Below are positions 1 to 63,935 of a stretch of DNA of 64,000 nucleotides, piece by piece (positions within the stretch are counted from its first letter, which is position 1; the number at the start of each line of letters is the position of its first letter). Source of the stretch: Microcebus murinus. Its lineage: Eukaryota > Chordata > Mammalia > Primates > Cheirogaleidae. The stretch spans positions 12,339,537 through 12,403,536 of the forward strand of contig NC_134107.1 of assembly GCF_040939455.1 (NCBI RefSeq). The letters run 5' to 3'. Both the position numbers and the translations under genes were made by a program. The notes beneath the pieces were generated by a model. That model saw only the letters and a program-made list of their open reading frames with translations. It was not told where the DNA came from and ran no database searches.

Positions 1-253
1 TTTTTTAGAGATAGGGTCTCACTCTGTTGCCCAGACTGGAATGCAGTGGCCTGATCATAGTTCACTGTAACCTCAAACTCCTGGGCTCAAGCAAGTAGCT
101 GGGACTACAGATGTGCACCACCACACCCAGCTAATTTTGAAATTTTTTGTAGAGATGGGATCTTGCTATGTTGCCCAGGCCAGTCTCAAAGAGCTGGCCT
201 CAGACAATCCTCCCAACTCAACCTCCCAAAGTCTTGGATGACAAGTGTGAGCA
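1..253 (-). mobile_element. Alu SINE, old J-type, cut by window start
   Basis: Antisense Alu beginning with a T-run and 'gagatagggtctcactctgttgccc', ending near a degenerate 'caagtgtgagc'. The middle region is the short classical type ('ttttgtagagatggg'), so this is an old AluJ-like copy rather than the younger lemur-type form. Confidence 0.85.
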
Positions 254-875
254 ACACAGGGCCCCTTTGTACAAATTTGTTCAGTCTTCTGCGTCAAGTA
301 GAATAAAATCTAATCTCCCATGGACCACCCAGCCCTACTACTCTCCTCTCCCTTCTTTCTGCTTAAGCAAAACTAGCAAACTTCAGTTCCGCTACCAAGA
401 CTTCTGGCAATCCCCCTACCTGGCATCTCCCAGACCCCTGCTGTAACTCCCTTTGATTGATACCTCTAACACCTGGACCAGATCTGGCTTCAGTGGGCAT
501 TACCTTAGCACCAACTCTTTCTTCCCAGTTAACTATGGGTATAATAACTGGTTCCATGTCTGCCTTCTTTAGAGGGGCTGAGGCCATGGGTCTTCACCAT
601 CTTAGGCCCCAGGTGAGCACAATGTCCTGTGCATATAGGAAGTGTTCAGTGCCCATTTGGGGAATAATCAAATGCAGTCAGCAGGGGAGGTAGAAGGTGT
701 GTGAAAGTATTGTGGGGCACATGGGTTGAGCCAGGGGGCTTTGCTACCTGTGCAGCACATCCTCCCTCTCCCAGACCTCCCTGCTCCCTGTGATCTAGCC
801 ACAAGGAACAAACATTTGCAGTTCCCTTTATTGGTGTGTGTTTTTCCAGCCTCTAGACTTTTGTGCTCACTGTTC
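254..875. other. Intergenic, no gene recognised
   Basis: Unique-looking sequence upstream of CAPN1. Short open frames occur on both strands but show no recognisable protein family, splice pattern or codon bias. Confidence 0.5.
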
Positions 876-1158
876 TTTTTTTTAGAGACAGGGTCTTGCT
901 CTGTCACCCAGGCTGGAGTGCAGCGGCCTGATCATAGCTCACTATAACCTAGAACTCCTAGGCATAAGCGATCTTCCTGCCTCAGCCTCCTGAGAACTAC
1001 AGGCACGTGCCACCATGCCCAGCTAATTTTTAATTTTCTGTAGATATGCGGTCTCACTATGTTGCTCAGGCTGATATCAAACTCCTAGCCTCAAGCGATC
1101 CTCCCACTTAGGCCTCCCAAAGTGCTGAGATTACAAGCATGAGCCACCAAGCCTGGCC
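876..1158 (-). mobile_element. Alu SINE, old J-type
   Basis: Antisense dimeric Alu from the T-run at 876 to 'aagcctggcc' at 1158, with the short ancestral middle region and many CpG decays. Confidence 0.88.
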
Positions 1159-1389
1159 TAGCCCCCTTGCTGTTCTTTTCTGCTAGGAACACCCTGCCCA
1201 GCACCTTGTCTAATTAACTCCTATTCGTCCATAATCAGGACTCAGCTTCCTTAATCCTCAAAAATGGACCAGGAGAGCACCCTCCCCTAGCAGGGACTGG
1301 TCTGCCTTAGTCATGGGTCTCTGCTATGCAAAGACCTGCCAGAAGGGTTTAGTCAAGATAAATGGTGAATGGTGAATCAGGGAATATAG

Positions 1390-1510
1390 CCCAGGAGCTG
1401 GCTCCAGCCCTGACTCACCAGGTGAGGAGGTTCAGGCAAGTCACACCCTCTCAAGCTTCAGTTTTTCTCATCTGTAAACTGGGGGTGAGAGTGGGGTCCA
1501 ATTAGATCGG
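1390..1510 (+). repeat. MIR-like SINE remnant
   Basis: The stretch with 'gttcaggcaagtcac' followed by 'cttcagtttttctcatctgt' and 'aaactggggg' matches the conserved MIR core and tail order. The rest of 1159-1900 shows nothing else recognisable. Confidence 0.5.
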
Positions 1511-1914
1511 CGGCTCTTAACTTTTGGAGTCATGGGCCCTACAGTCCTAGGAAAGGTACGCACTGTTTCCCGGGCAAAATGCTGTGTATAGGGCCAATAA
1601 AGGGTGCAGCAGCTGCTGGGCTGGGGCCCTGAGACCAGCGAAAAGGCCTGACCTGGGGACTGCTGCAGCCCCCCATCCCCTTCTTGGCTCCCCACCTTGT
1701 AGTCCGTGAAGCAGGATCTCGGTGTGCTGGGTGGGCCTGTGGTCCTGCTCGCAGTCTCTGCCGCCCTCTCCTGGGTAAGGCGGCATATGGGCGCTTCCAG
1801 ATGGGTGGGCTGAGGGCCTGGGGGAGAGGGCAGGAGTGTCCACTTCTCCAAGTTGCCCGGTTCAAGGAACCCCGGCATGCTAGAGAGAAATGGGCTCCCA
1901 CGGTTGCTCACCTC

Positions 1915-2800
1915 CAATTCATTCGCGGCACACGCCGGGAAACCAAGGCCCCGCGGGCCAGGGACTTACCCAAGGTCACGCGGCGAGCCCCGGGTCCCCC
2001 GCGCTCCGCCCGCAAGCACCGGGCCACGGAGCGGGGTGGCAGGCCTGCGCTCCAGGGCGGGGGTGGGGTGGGGGCGGGGAGGCGGCCCAGCCGAGCCCGG
2101 CTGCGGCGGGGACCCGGTGGGGTGGGGCTGCCTTTTGCCGAGCGTCCGGCAGGGGTCCGCTCGCCGCCAGAGCGGCCCCTCCAGGAGCAGCTGCCGCAGC
2201 CTGAGGTAATCTCGGCCGCGCGCTGGGGACCGGCCGGGAGCGGGTGAGGACAGCTGCGGCCGCGGAGCCAGCGCGCTGGGGAGGGGGCGGGCCGGGGGCT
2301 GCGGGAGGCGGCGCCGCCACCGCCTGACGGCGCGGGAGTGCCCGCGGGGGCGCAGCGCGGGGTGGGGCCGCCGGCCCTGCAACTCGAGCTGCTGCCCCTG
2401 GTTAAAAATACCCCCTGCCCTGCCCTCCCCCCCGCGGTGCCCTTCCGTCCCCAGCCCTCCCCACCCCGACAGGCGCTGGCCTCTCCCCGGGGACAACTCT
2501 GCCTTTTACTAATTTGTCCTCTTGCGGAGTTGGCCCGGGGCCGTGGAGGGAGGGGCGGGGAGACACGGAGAGTAAGAGATAGTCAGAGACCTTGCCCGAG
2601 AGATAAGGGAGAGCCAGAGGAAGCGGGGTAGGAGCCCGAGGAGGAGTAGGAGGAGAGAAGAGAGGGAGGGCGGAGGGGCGGCGGGAGGAGGGCGGGGAGG
2701 AGCGCTCTTCCTGGTTGGGCCCTGCCCTGAGCTGCCACCGGGAAGCCAGCCGCAGGGACCGCAGCGGCCCCCCCAAACACCCCTCCCCCAGGTAAGAAGC
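1915..2800 (+). promoter_or_regulatory. CAPN1: CpG island and promoter of CAPN1
   Basis: A GC-rich, CpG-dense block directly upstream of and overlapping the non-coding first exon. It contains GC boxes, a run of G-tracts at 2055-2083 that could fold as a G-quadruplex, and a TTAAAAATA element at 2402-2410 that resembles a MEF2 or weak TATA site. A housekeeping-type CpG promoter fits the broad expression known for CAPN1. No exact start site can be read from sequence alone. Confidence 0.75.
2510..2791 (+). other. CAPN1: CAPN1 exon 1 (5' UTR), 5' end approximate
   Basis: GA-rich untranslated leader that ends in a consensus donor, CAG|GTAAGA, with the intron beginning at 2792. The next acceptor is just before 3485, where the ATG lies one base inside the exon. 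The 5' boundary is a guess from the purine-rich block and CpG island. A single 693-nt intron separates leader and coding sequence. Confidence 0.65.
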
Positions 2801-3485
2801 TGGGTGGCCGGGCTGGGATTCCCTGACCCCTGCCACTGCTTCAGGGCTGAGGGCTGCCCCAGCTCGGCCCTTGCTCGGGGCCCCCTGCGTGCCTGGGACA
2901 GGGGTGGTGGCTCGGGAAAAGGCACAGCCCAGGCGCCTGCCCCTGCCTGCGCTCACCACTGTCCCCAAGGGCTGGGCTGGGGCCCACCAGCTCTGCATCC
3001 CAGCCTGTTCAGGGGTCTGGGGAGGGGGACCCCGACTGCCTGGATTTTTCAACCCCAGGGAAAGGGGTCAGTGTGCTAGGAGCTTGGCTAGTTTGGGGAG
3101 GGGGTTACAGGCCTGCAAACAGGGTCAAATACCTTCCTGGGGTGTCCCACCTTCCCAGTTCCTTTTGCTATCAGGAGGCTCCGCCCTGCCCCACCTGGCC
3201 CTCTGGCTGACCATAGAGCTGCAGGCCTAGGACAATGGAAGCTGTGAAAGGAGAGGTGGTGGCATTGTATGGGGGTAGAGGTGGTGGCCAGCTCACTCAT
3301 GAACTGGGGAGTCCTTTTCCTGGATTGTGGGAGTATAGGGAGGTGTCTGAGAGCCCTGACTCCATGAGGGGAGCAGTGAGACAGGGAAACCCTAGGTTTG
3401 GGATAAAAGGGTGGGGGGTGGGCAGGAGGGCAGGTTCTAGTCCTGGGAAGGCCTGGGTTCTTAGCAGGCCCATCTGTCCCATAGG

Positions 3486-28538
<25,053 letters not shown>

Positions 28539-29205
28539 GATGGGGTGCCCGCCCAGCTCCTCTCCTCTCCTGTCTGCCAAGCCACACCTCCTGCTGCGCC
28601 AAGCCAGCCCATGCCAGCTGCAAGTGCCTTCCTCAGAGCTGGGAGGTGCCCGCCCTTCTGTCCCCTCCTCTCCCAGCCACGCCCGGTCGTCTGCCCTGGG
28701 CAGAACTGTGTGGCTCTCCCTGCCTGCGCCAGCCATGGGCTCAGGATGGGCCCCCAGCCCCTCCCATCACCGTACCAGGAAGGCAGCTTTTGCTTGTCCC
28801 TGCCTCAGGACAGCCCCAGGCCCACCAAGCATCCAGATGTGTTCCCTCCCCTCACTTCAGAGGCCGGCCCCACCTGCGGACTGTAAACTATAACCACTAG
28901 CTCTGCACACTGCAGTCCCGGCGTGCAGAGCCCCTCCCAGCTGGGGGAGCCCCGGGGCTGGGACGCCTGTGCCTTCCCGCGCAGAAGCCAAGGCCCCTCT
29001 CTGCCCGGCAGCCCTGCCCAGCCTGGGGGTGGCCAGGCCTTCCCTCCCTCTCTCCTTTTTTATATTGGTGATTTTAAAGGGGACTCTTCAGGAACTGGTG
29101 TACTGGTTACGGGGATGCCAGAGGCACTGGGCGTGGGGTGGGGAGGTCCCATGTTTCCATGTGGAGGAACCCCAAATAATAAAGGAAAAGACCCCACATC
29201 TATCT
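28539..29205 (+). other. CAPN1: CAPN1 3' UTR
   Basis: From the TGA at 28536-28538 to just past the poly(A) signal. It is GC-rich at first, then more A/T-rich near the end. The 3' limit is estimated from the signal position. Confidence 0.75.
29178..29183 (+). terminator. CAPN1: CAPN1 polyadenylation signal AATAAA
   Basis: A canonical AATAAA followed within 30 nt by a GT-rich element (gtgtgtttct), about 640 nt after the stop codon. It is the only clear signal before the next gene. Confidence 0.85.
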
Positions 29206-30169
29206 CTGGAGTGTGTTTCTCCCCAACCTGCTGCTTGACTTATGGGGACAGCTGGTGACCTCAGCCCACCCCTGCCCTCCCACCTCTCCATCCTCCATCC
29301 CCTTCCACATGGCCCCAGAGGCTTGCACCTGCTGCTGGAGTGCAAAGTGGGTGGGGACATTTCTGGCCCTGGCAGATCAGGAAGGATGGGCCCCGGGGCC
29401 AGGGGCCGCAGCTGCAGGAACAGGGCCACAGCTGAAGCTCACAAGGTTCTGCTCACCCCCTGGCTTTCCTGCACACTCTTGCACCCTGAGGTGATGCTCC
29501 AGCTGAAACCTAAACCTCTACTTAGCACAAACCTGACCCCCCAGGGAGCTTCCCCAGAGCACAGAGCCTCTTTCAGGTCCTCCTGCAGGGGGTGCCCCTG
29601 TGACCCAGCCATCTGCAGCTTATATAAGCCACTCCAGCCCCCTCTGGGATCCGGGCATTTCTCACCTGAGATAAGAGTGGGTTGGGGGCTGACGGGGGAT
29701 GGGACGGGGGATGGGACGCAGCCGCACATTAGGACGGCATCTGCAGGGCAAAGGCTGAGGGAGCCCAGGGGCAGCCCTTGGCAGCTTCTGCATGGAGATT
29801 GGGGTGGGGGTCCCTGCTCCCCAAGTGGCAGACTGGAGACTGTCTCTGCTGTCCTGAGCTTGCATTTTGCCCTTGTCCGTTGGGAGCCCCTGGGCCAGGT
29901 CCTGCTGGGCTCAGCGTTGTCAGTGAGGGGAGTGGCTTGTCTCTTCCTGGAGCCTGGCCTGGGGTGGAGGAGGCAAGGATGGGGTGGGTGGCTGGACCCA
30001 CCCTCTTGCTCACACCCTTAGTTGTTCTCTGCATTGGGCTGTGTTTGATGAGGGGGTTGGGACACCATGGGTCTGGGTGATCTTGGGGCCCCAACCCTCA
30101 AACACTCTGACTCTGAGGCTGAGGGTGCCCGAGGGACAGGGAGAGTGGGGCCTCCTCTATTTGGGGCAT
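29206..30169. other. CAPN1-SLC22A20 intergenic region, left part
   Basis: No gene recognised. It contains a perfect palindrome GCTTATATAAGC at 29618-29629 that includes a TATA-type core, and G-rich runs around 29690-29720. Confidence 0.5.
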
Positions 30170-30505
30170 TTTTTTTTTTTTTTGAGACAGAGTCTCGCTT
30201 TGTTGTCCAGGCTAGAGTGAGTGCCGTGGCGTCAGCCTAGCTCACAGCAACCTCAAACTCCTGGGCTTGAGTGATCCTTCTGCCTCAGCCTCCCGAGTAG
30301 CTGGGACTACAGGCATGCGCCACCATGCCCGGCTAATTTTTTTTTTTTATATATATATCAGTTGGCCAATTAATTTCTTTCTATTTATAGTAGAGACGGG
30401 GTCTCGCTCTTGCTCAGGCTGGTTTTGAACTCCTGACCTTGAGCAATCCGCCCGCCTCGGCCTCCCAAGAGCTAGGATTACAGGCGTGAGCCACAGCGCC
30501 CGGCC
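30170..30505 (-). mobile_element. Alu SINE, lemur-type, young
   Basis: Long linker, CpG-rich end, and duplication TTTGGGGCATTTTT on both sides. It lies between CAPN1 and SLC22A20, about 540 bp before the SLC22A20 ATG. Confidence 0.95.
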
Positions 30506-30959
30506 TAATTTGGGGCATTTTTAAAGGACTTTTCCCAAGTGTCACCTGTGTAGCTGAGCTCCTGACTTCTTGTGGAGTAGGGGAGGGTCGAGCAGTGTAC
30601 TCACTGGGGCCCCGATATTCTGACCTCTGAGCACATAAGCTCCAGCTGCCACTTGGACCCCAGTGTCAAGAACTGTGTTCCATGTGCCAAGGCCAGAATC
30701 GGGCTCCTGGAAGAGAGGGAAGGTGACAGTGCTGCGCTCACTGCTGGGGTCCAGCCGATGGGGACGGGCAGGCAGGACGACTGTGCCTGCAGATCGGGGT
30801 GGTGGCTGTGAGGCGGTTCTCCGGGTGAGAGATGGAGACCTGGAGACAGGGCCTGGGGGAGAGGAGCCCTGCAGTTGTGGGGATACCGGAACCCTCCTGT
30901 GGGGTGTAACTGGAGCCCTCTGACACAGGGCACACACGGCATGTTCGGTCCTAACCCCT

Positions 30960-31045
30960 GACCTGTCCCTCCACCTCCCAGGGCCCCTCCCTGGCCCCTT
31001 TACATAAGGCCCAGGCAGGCTGGGCCTCAGGTCAGGCCCGTGGCC
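30960..31045 (+). promoter_or_regulatory. SLC22A20: Probable SLC22A20 proximal promoter and leader
   Basis: A TATA-like TTTACATAAGG at 30999-31009 lies about 40 bp before the start codon, after a C-rich stretch. There is no CpG island, which fits a tissue-restricted gene. The start site is inferred only. Confidence 0.4.
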
Positions 31046-58515
<27,470 letters not shown>

Positions 58516-59940
58516 GCTGCCATGAGCCTGGCACTGGTTAGCAGCACCTGAGCTGGGTTCCCACTGCCCAGGGCCTTCTCCTGGGAGCACCTGGGGATGC
58601 CGGTGCAAAACTGGAAGAAAGGTCGCTGGAAACGTCCTGGCTCAGCTAGACAGCCATGCACAAGCCAGAGCTGGGGGCTGCTCGGAGGGAAACCCGACCA
58701 GCAACGGCCAATTCACATTATGAATATACAGAAAGCCGGAAGGAACCAGTCCCAGGGGTCACATCTGCCCCTTAAAATGTCTCTGTTTATTCCTGAGAAC
58801 ACTGTGTCTTTGCAGAGTTAGTGTTAGGTCTCTGCCACAGGGCTGTCCCTGGAACAGCCCCACTTGTCCTTGAGGGACTTTGAGAACTCATTCTGCTCCA
58901 CCTATTTGGAAAGAGTAAATATTTTTTCCTGCCTTATGGGATAAGGCTCTTTTAAGTGTGTGTGACTTATGTCCTCGACTAGCAAATGTCTCCACAGCAA
59001 GCCTACGTGCCTGCTTTTGTGGCCCAGCAACCCTCGTTAAGGGCCTTGCAGGTGGTACATGCTCAATACACAGCCGATGAGGAAATGGTGATGCCAGACC
59101 CAGGCAATGGATGGAGAACTTTGTCGTTTGCATTCCTGGCAATACCGCTTTGCAGAAATGGGATATGGTTCAGCCCCCCAGAAGTCTTAACAGAAGGAAG
59201 AACCCCTGGCATGGCCCAGTGTCCCTCTGAGCACTGATCCATTCCCAGCCCAGATGTCAGGCATGTGCCTGCACCCTGACCCCAACCTCCACCAGAATTC
59301 AGATTAGACTCACAGGGTATTCAAGTCTTGTCCCATTGGATGGTCTTGGGCAGATTTTCTTGTCCAATCCCTTCCTTCTAGAGTTGCCAAAGAGTCAAAC
59401 GAGATCAATGCACTGAGTCCTCAGTCCCTCCGGTGGATTTAACCTCTTCTGTTGAACATGTGAGGGACTGTCAGTGACCCACCACGTGAGCTTTCTCATT
59501 AGAGTTGTCCTCAACCCACAGCTTCAGCAAATCAGTAAATTCAAGAGACAGAGGGCTACTGTGCCGGGCCAAGCTTTACAATGGGGGTCACCTCCTCCAG
59601 GCAGCTCTCGCTGACTGCCCCTGCCTGCCCTGGGCTCCCATGATGCCCCCATATGTCCTCCTATTGCACCTTTGCCAGTGTGGTGTGATGGGCCCATTCA
59701 CCTGCTGATCTCTCCGGTGGTGCCTTGAAGGCAGAGTCAGGTCATCTTTGCCTGACTGTGGCCTCCACATAGTAGGTGCTCAGTTCACATTGCTAGAGTA
59801 AATGCAACATCCATAAGGAGAAAAAAAGACCTAAACTTCCAAATGCCAAGGGAGGAAACAGGAGACCTGGGCAGAAGAACACGAATCTACACATCTATAA
59901 ATCTTTTATAAGCACCATATTATTTTTATTGTTGAAGAAA
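58516..59940. other. SLC22A20 3' UTR (extent unknown) and downstream region
   Basis: No AATAAA was found in the first kilobase after the stop, so the transcript end cannot be fixed. 59480-59800 carries L2/MIR-like text ('ggtgctcagttcacattg'). Confidence 0.4.
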
Positions 59941-59944
59941 ATTT

Positions 59945-60060
59945 AAAATAGTGGTTCTCAATCTTGGAATCACCTTCAAGCTTTAAAAAAAAAAAACCCA
60001 GGATTCTGATGTCATTGATTGGTGTGAGGGCCCAGGGGGAAAACCACTGATCCAGAAATA
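59945..60060. repeat. MER5-like hAT remnant
   Basis: 'agtggttctcaatcttggaatcacc' at one end and 'aaaccactgatccag' at the other fit a MER5-type element. Confidence 0.55.
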
Positions 60061-61560
60061 GTTTTCCTAACCAGCAAGAGAATGTAGACAACTTAACCTG
60101 GTAGATAAGGTTAATTATAACAAGACTGTGAACTCCTACTTAATGGGTTAGTTACCAAGAGGTTAGTAAGCAAATGTGATTTCCCAGGATAAAGACAATT
60201 CATACCTTAAGTGAACAAACCAGATTTTCTATAAATATTCTGACCATGACATTTCCCATGGCAAGCCTAAATTATCTTGAAGTTGTAGGTTGCAGCCATC
60301 GGATAAAACCATAAAGCCTATGACTACTCTTGTCCTTCTTTGCAGAACACTGGCCAGAAACTATTAAATGAAGGCAAGTTCCCAGTGATGACATAGAGAA
60401 TGGAGTGTTTAAACAAGACTCCGCTTGGCTGGTGCCCTTCCAATAATCTTTATGTTAAATAGTAACTGGCAAATAGCTTCCAGATTCCTTTACTTTTCCA
60501 TCTGAAGGCACTGACTAGCCAGTGTGTTTTATTTTCAAGAGCCCCTGTAACAGCAGTCTTCTGGAAATCTCTAGGTTTTTGAGTATTACTGGGCCTCGTG
60601 GCTGTGGCGAGATGGCTTGCCAACATGCCCGGAGGCTTCCAGGTGATTGCCTGGGCCTGGTTCATGGGCAGATCAGCTAAATTCAAGGCTGAGGGTGGGT
60701 GTCCTGGGCCACTGCTGCTCTGCAGCCCCAGAGGAAGTTGCTGACTGGTGTTCATGGAAAGGGGGACTCTGCTCAATGCGGGCTGTGGTTCCTGCCCTGG
60801 AAAACGGCCCCTAAAACACACATTGTTACACTTTCCCTGTGACCCATGATCACGCTGGTCAGACCTGTGCTGCCAGGCAGCAGATGCCACCGAAGACGGA
60901 CTTTACAGGAGAAACTGAAAAAGACACCTGGACGGCTGGGGCTCAGCACCCAGGGCAGCGCACACTTGCAATTTGAGCTCTAAATGTGGCAATTCCACCA
61001 GAGGAACACCCCCACTTGCCTAGAATGTTCTTTTTAGGAAACTGGGGCAGGGAGAGGCCTAGGCTGGATGTAAGAGAGCAAACCACATAATTAACTTCTC
61101 ACTCCACTGTTTTCTTCCCACGCCTACCCTGGGAAACCAGGCTACTAGACTTTGTCAATAGCAAAGAAGAGAGTGGGAAGGGGGGCGAGGATGGGCGTCT
61201 CTAACCTGGTGCTTCCTTTGTAGCCATTCTGCTTGCTGCATTGGGCGATTATGGATATTGATGATAATGATCTTGAAGGTGAGGTGACAACTCCTAAGGT
61301 GGACCTGGCATGGCCCATAAGTCAGGTGGTGGGAGACGGATGTCTTAGAATGGCACAAGGCATGTAAGGAAACTGCCCAGCCTCCTAGGGACAAGACTGG
61401 GCAAATGGTGTGGGGAGACAAGGGGAAGATTGGAAAAGGGTGAAGCAGTGGCTGCAGGAACTGGTCGCAGGGACCCTGGGGCTGTGGAAGGAGAACAAGA
61501 GCTACAGCTGGAGGGCAGGAAGGATGGTAGACCTGGGCAGTCAGGGTGGAGGCAGGGACA
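60061..61560. other. Intergenic, no gene recognised
   Basis: Short frames on both strands lack family resemblance. No clear young repeat. Confidence 0.45.
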
Positions 61561-61599
61561 CGGTGGAGGTGGGGCCACAAGCCCTCTCAGCTCTTGTCT

Positions 61600-62570
61600 A
61601 TAGGGCATTTGGCCGGTTTAACTCAGACTGCCACCACTGCCTTCAACTGGACCACTGACCTAATCAGAAACTTCCGGACAACTGACCCCAGGAGGGAACA
61701 GCCTCCCATCAAGACAATGGAACAAGATTCACTTTCTACCAGTAGGCACTGGTTTGGTCCCTTTTGTTTCATCCTATTATTGCCAGGTGGTTTTATAGGT
61801 TTTTCCCAGGCTGATTGTTCAGAATTGTCCAACACCAGTGGCCATGGACAATCATATTGCCCTGGACTTCCTTTGGGTTAGTCGAGGAAGGGAATGTGTG
61901 GAAGCCAGCACCTCTTGCTGCACAATTTCTTTAATGGCGTATTTGGGGGCTTGGCTCTGGGTGGGGAGGCTGGCCGTGTGGGCCTGGTCAGCCTGCTGGG
62001 AGTTACAGTCATGGTCACGCTCACTGATGTTCTCTAAGGCAAATGCAATGGCTTCGGTCCAAGTCCAAGTCCACAAGCAGCACAGTAGCTGATGGGGGAG
62101 CCTGTACTCCCGAGAATCCTTTCCTGGATGCGAAAGGTCGGGGGCAGGGTGCTCAGGCCAGCAGACAAGGCTGGAACCGCAGTGCACGGAGTCTTGGCAG
62201 GACGCTCTGTGATCTTCCCGCAGCACCGAGGATGGAGGCCTGTGGGAGCTGCTCCGAGGCCAATGCCACTGCCTCCCTGACTCCCCCGGGGCAGGGGACG
62301 CTCCTGTGAGAGGCTTTTGCATCACTTCTGGGTTCTGATGAGGTTGAAGCTTTCCGCCCTGCCCTCCTCAGCACAGAGCTGTCCAGAGCGGCTCCTCGCT
62401 GCGGGGTGTCCCAGCACCCTCCTTGCAGCTACGAGCCCCTTATGTCTCAGGGGGTCCTTTATGGTGTAGGGGACAAGGACCACAAGAGCTGGTGCTTTTG
62501 GCTCATTCTCCTTTTTGCTGTCTATGTAAATAATAAACCCTAAATCTAAGAGTGGCTCATCGTGTCTTTA
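61600..62570 (+). pseudogene. Endogenous retrovirus remnant with env transmembrane segment
   Basis: The frame around 61844-61930 holds a short stretch of retroviral env transmembrane subunit: a DNHIALDFL-type segment followed 11 residues later by a Cys-X6-Cys-Cys motif. This is the immunosuppressive-domain/disulfide-loop region of gamma- and D-type env. The fusion peptide, membrane anchor and most of env are absent or unreadable, and stops occur soon after. A possible LTR poly(A) region (AATAAACCC) lies near 62530. The outer borders are uncertain. Confidence 0.6.
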
Positions 62571-62989
62571 TAGGTCAAATCAGCCAGGCCTTGACCCGAC
62601 CTGGCCTTGGCACGTGTGAGCTCCACAGCGGCCGACGGCCTCACCTCTCATTTTAGCCAAGGCTGAGTCAGAAAATCTGAGGTTAGAATTTTTTGCTGCC
62701 ACACAGCTCTAATGATGCCCCTGAGTCTGGGAGAGGACTGATTTATAAAACCTCAGTACGTGTTGGAGACTGACGAGATTAGGACAGGGAATAGATCTGG
62801 ACAGCTTCCATTTAAAGTATTCGCATAAAAGGTTTAGTTCATATAGCTCATTTAGGAATGTTCATATACCTTATTTCCTGATGGATAGCCAACAAGACGG
62901 AAATATATTAATATATTAATACCATTGTGCTGGACCAATACCCAGGAACCCACTAGAATAAAGAGGCGAGAGAGTATATTTCACAGAGC

Positions 62990-63545
62990 ACGAGCACATG
63001 TGTGGAGGAGCCTGGGTGACCGGTAGCAGTGAGACAGCAGGATGGGTCTCTGAGTTGCTCCACACCATCGGGGGCCTGGGGAACTTCCAAATCCTCCGGA
63101 CGGCTCTCTTGCTGTCCCCTGAGTGCCTGCTGGGCTGCCACAACTTCCTGCAGAACCTCACAGCCTTAACCTGGAGCATCACTGCCAGCCAGGCTACTGG
63201 ACCAGAGGGTCTCGAGTTGCGAGTGGTGGCAGGGACAGGAGCCTGCTGGGGGTCTTCATTCCACTGGACTTCACTCCTCTCAGCGCACTAGCCCTGCTGA
63301 CAAGGCCCGGGTCATTCCTTCACTCCCACTGTGTACTGCATAATACACGATGTGTGAATTATGCTCCTGCCTGGGCTCCCTCTTCGCACCCTGGTCTACA
63401 CCCTTGGCAGCTACGGTGCAGCCCTGCAGTCCCCTGTTGGCCTGGCCCCACTCCTGGCAACCGCAGCAGGCTTCCTCCGACAGAGACCAACAACCTGCTC
63501 ATTGCTTGACACCACTGAGGAAACAGAGAAGAGGTGGCCCCTCCC
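62990..63545 (+). pseudogene. Degenerate SLC22A-family copy: exon-1-like and exon-9-like pieces
   Basis: 63030-63290 resembles SLC22A20 exon 1: LLHTIGGLGNFQILRTALLL and LLGCHNFLQNLTA parallel LLDTLGGVGRFQLIYTALLL and LLACHNFLQNFTA, then HHC and a PLD-containing piece in another frame. Only about 60 bp later, 63365-63534 resembles exon 9: LGSLFAPW, then TLGSYGAALQSPV and LLDTTEETEKR parallel LGGLAAPLVTTLGEVSTVLPPV and LVDTIAAMERR, ending AGAAGAG|GTGG like the true exon-9 donor. Exons 2-8 are missing and frames shift, with no ATG at the expected place. It is likely a tandem duplicate that lost its middle. Confidence 0.75.
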
Positions 63546-63736
63546 CATCTCTCCAGCACTTTGGAAAGCCCATGTGTCCTGTGGGAATAGGGCGGTGGGG
63601 TTGGCTGAGTTATTTCTTCCTTGGCAGGAGTGGGAACTGATAAAGTATCCTCTGGCCAGTGTCAGGACACCAGGCAGTCCCCACTGTTCCCGACTCTCCA
63701 TCCGTAAATGTAATAACAGCTTCCAATTTATTAAAC

Positions 63737-63877
63737 TTTGTGGTGGCTCACGCCTATAATCCTTGCACTCCGGGAGGCCGAGGCAGGAGGATCGCTCAAG
63801 GTCAGGAGTTCAAAACCAGCCTGAGCAAGAGCAAGACCCTGTCTCTACTATAAATAGAAAGAAAGTAATTGGTCAAC

Positions 63878-63935
<58 letters not shown>

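Noticed and set aside
1966..3052. Several long frames in the CpG island
   Set aside because: High GC removes stop codons; Pro/Arg/Gly-rich translations and no homology.
29242..30021. 259-codon frame between CAPN1 and SLC22A20
   Set aside because: Partly overlaps the CAPN1 downstream region, has no family resemblance and no kept splice or start signals.
31040..31045. Earlier GTG start for SLC22A20
   Set aside because: Family members start MAF; GTG starts are very rare in mammals and ATG at 31046 fits exactly.
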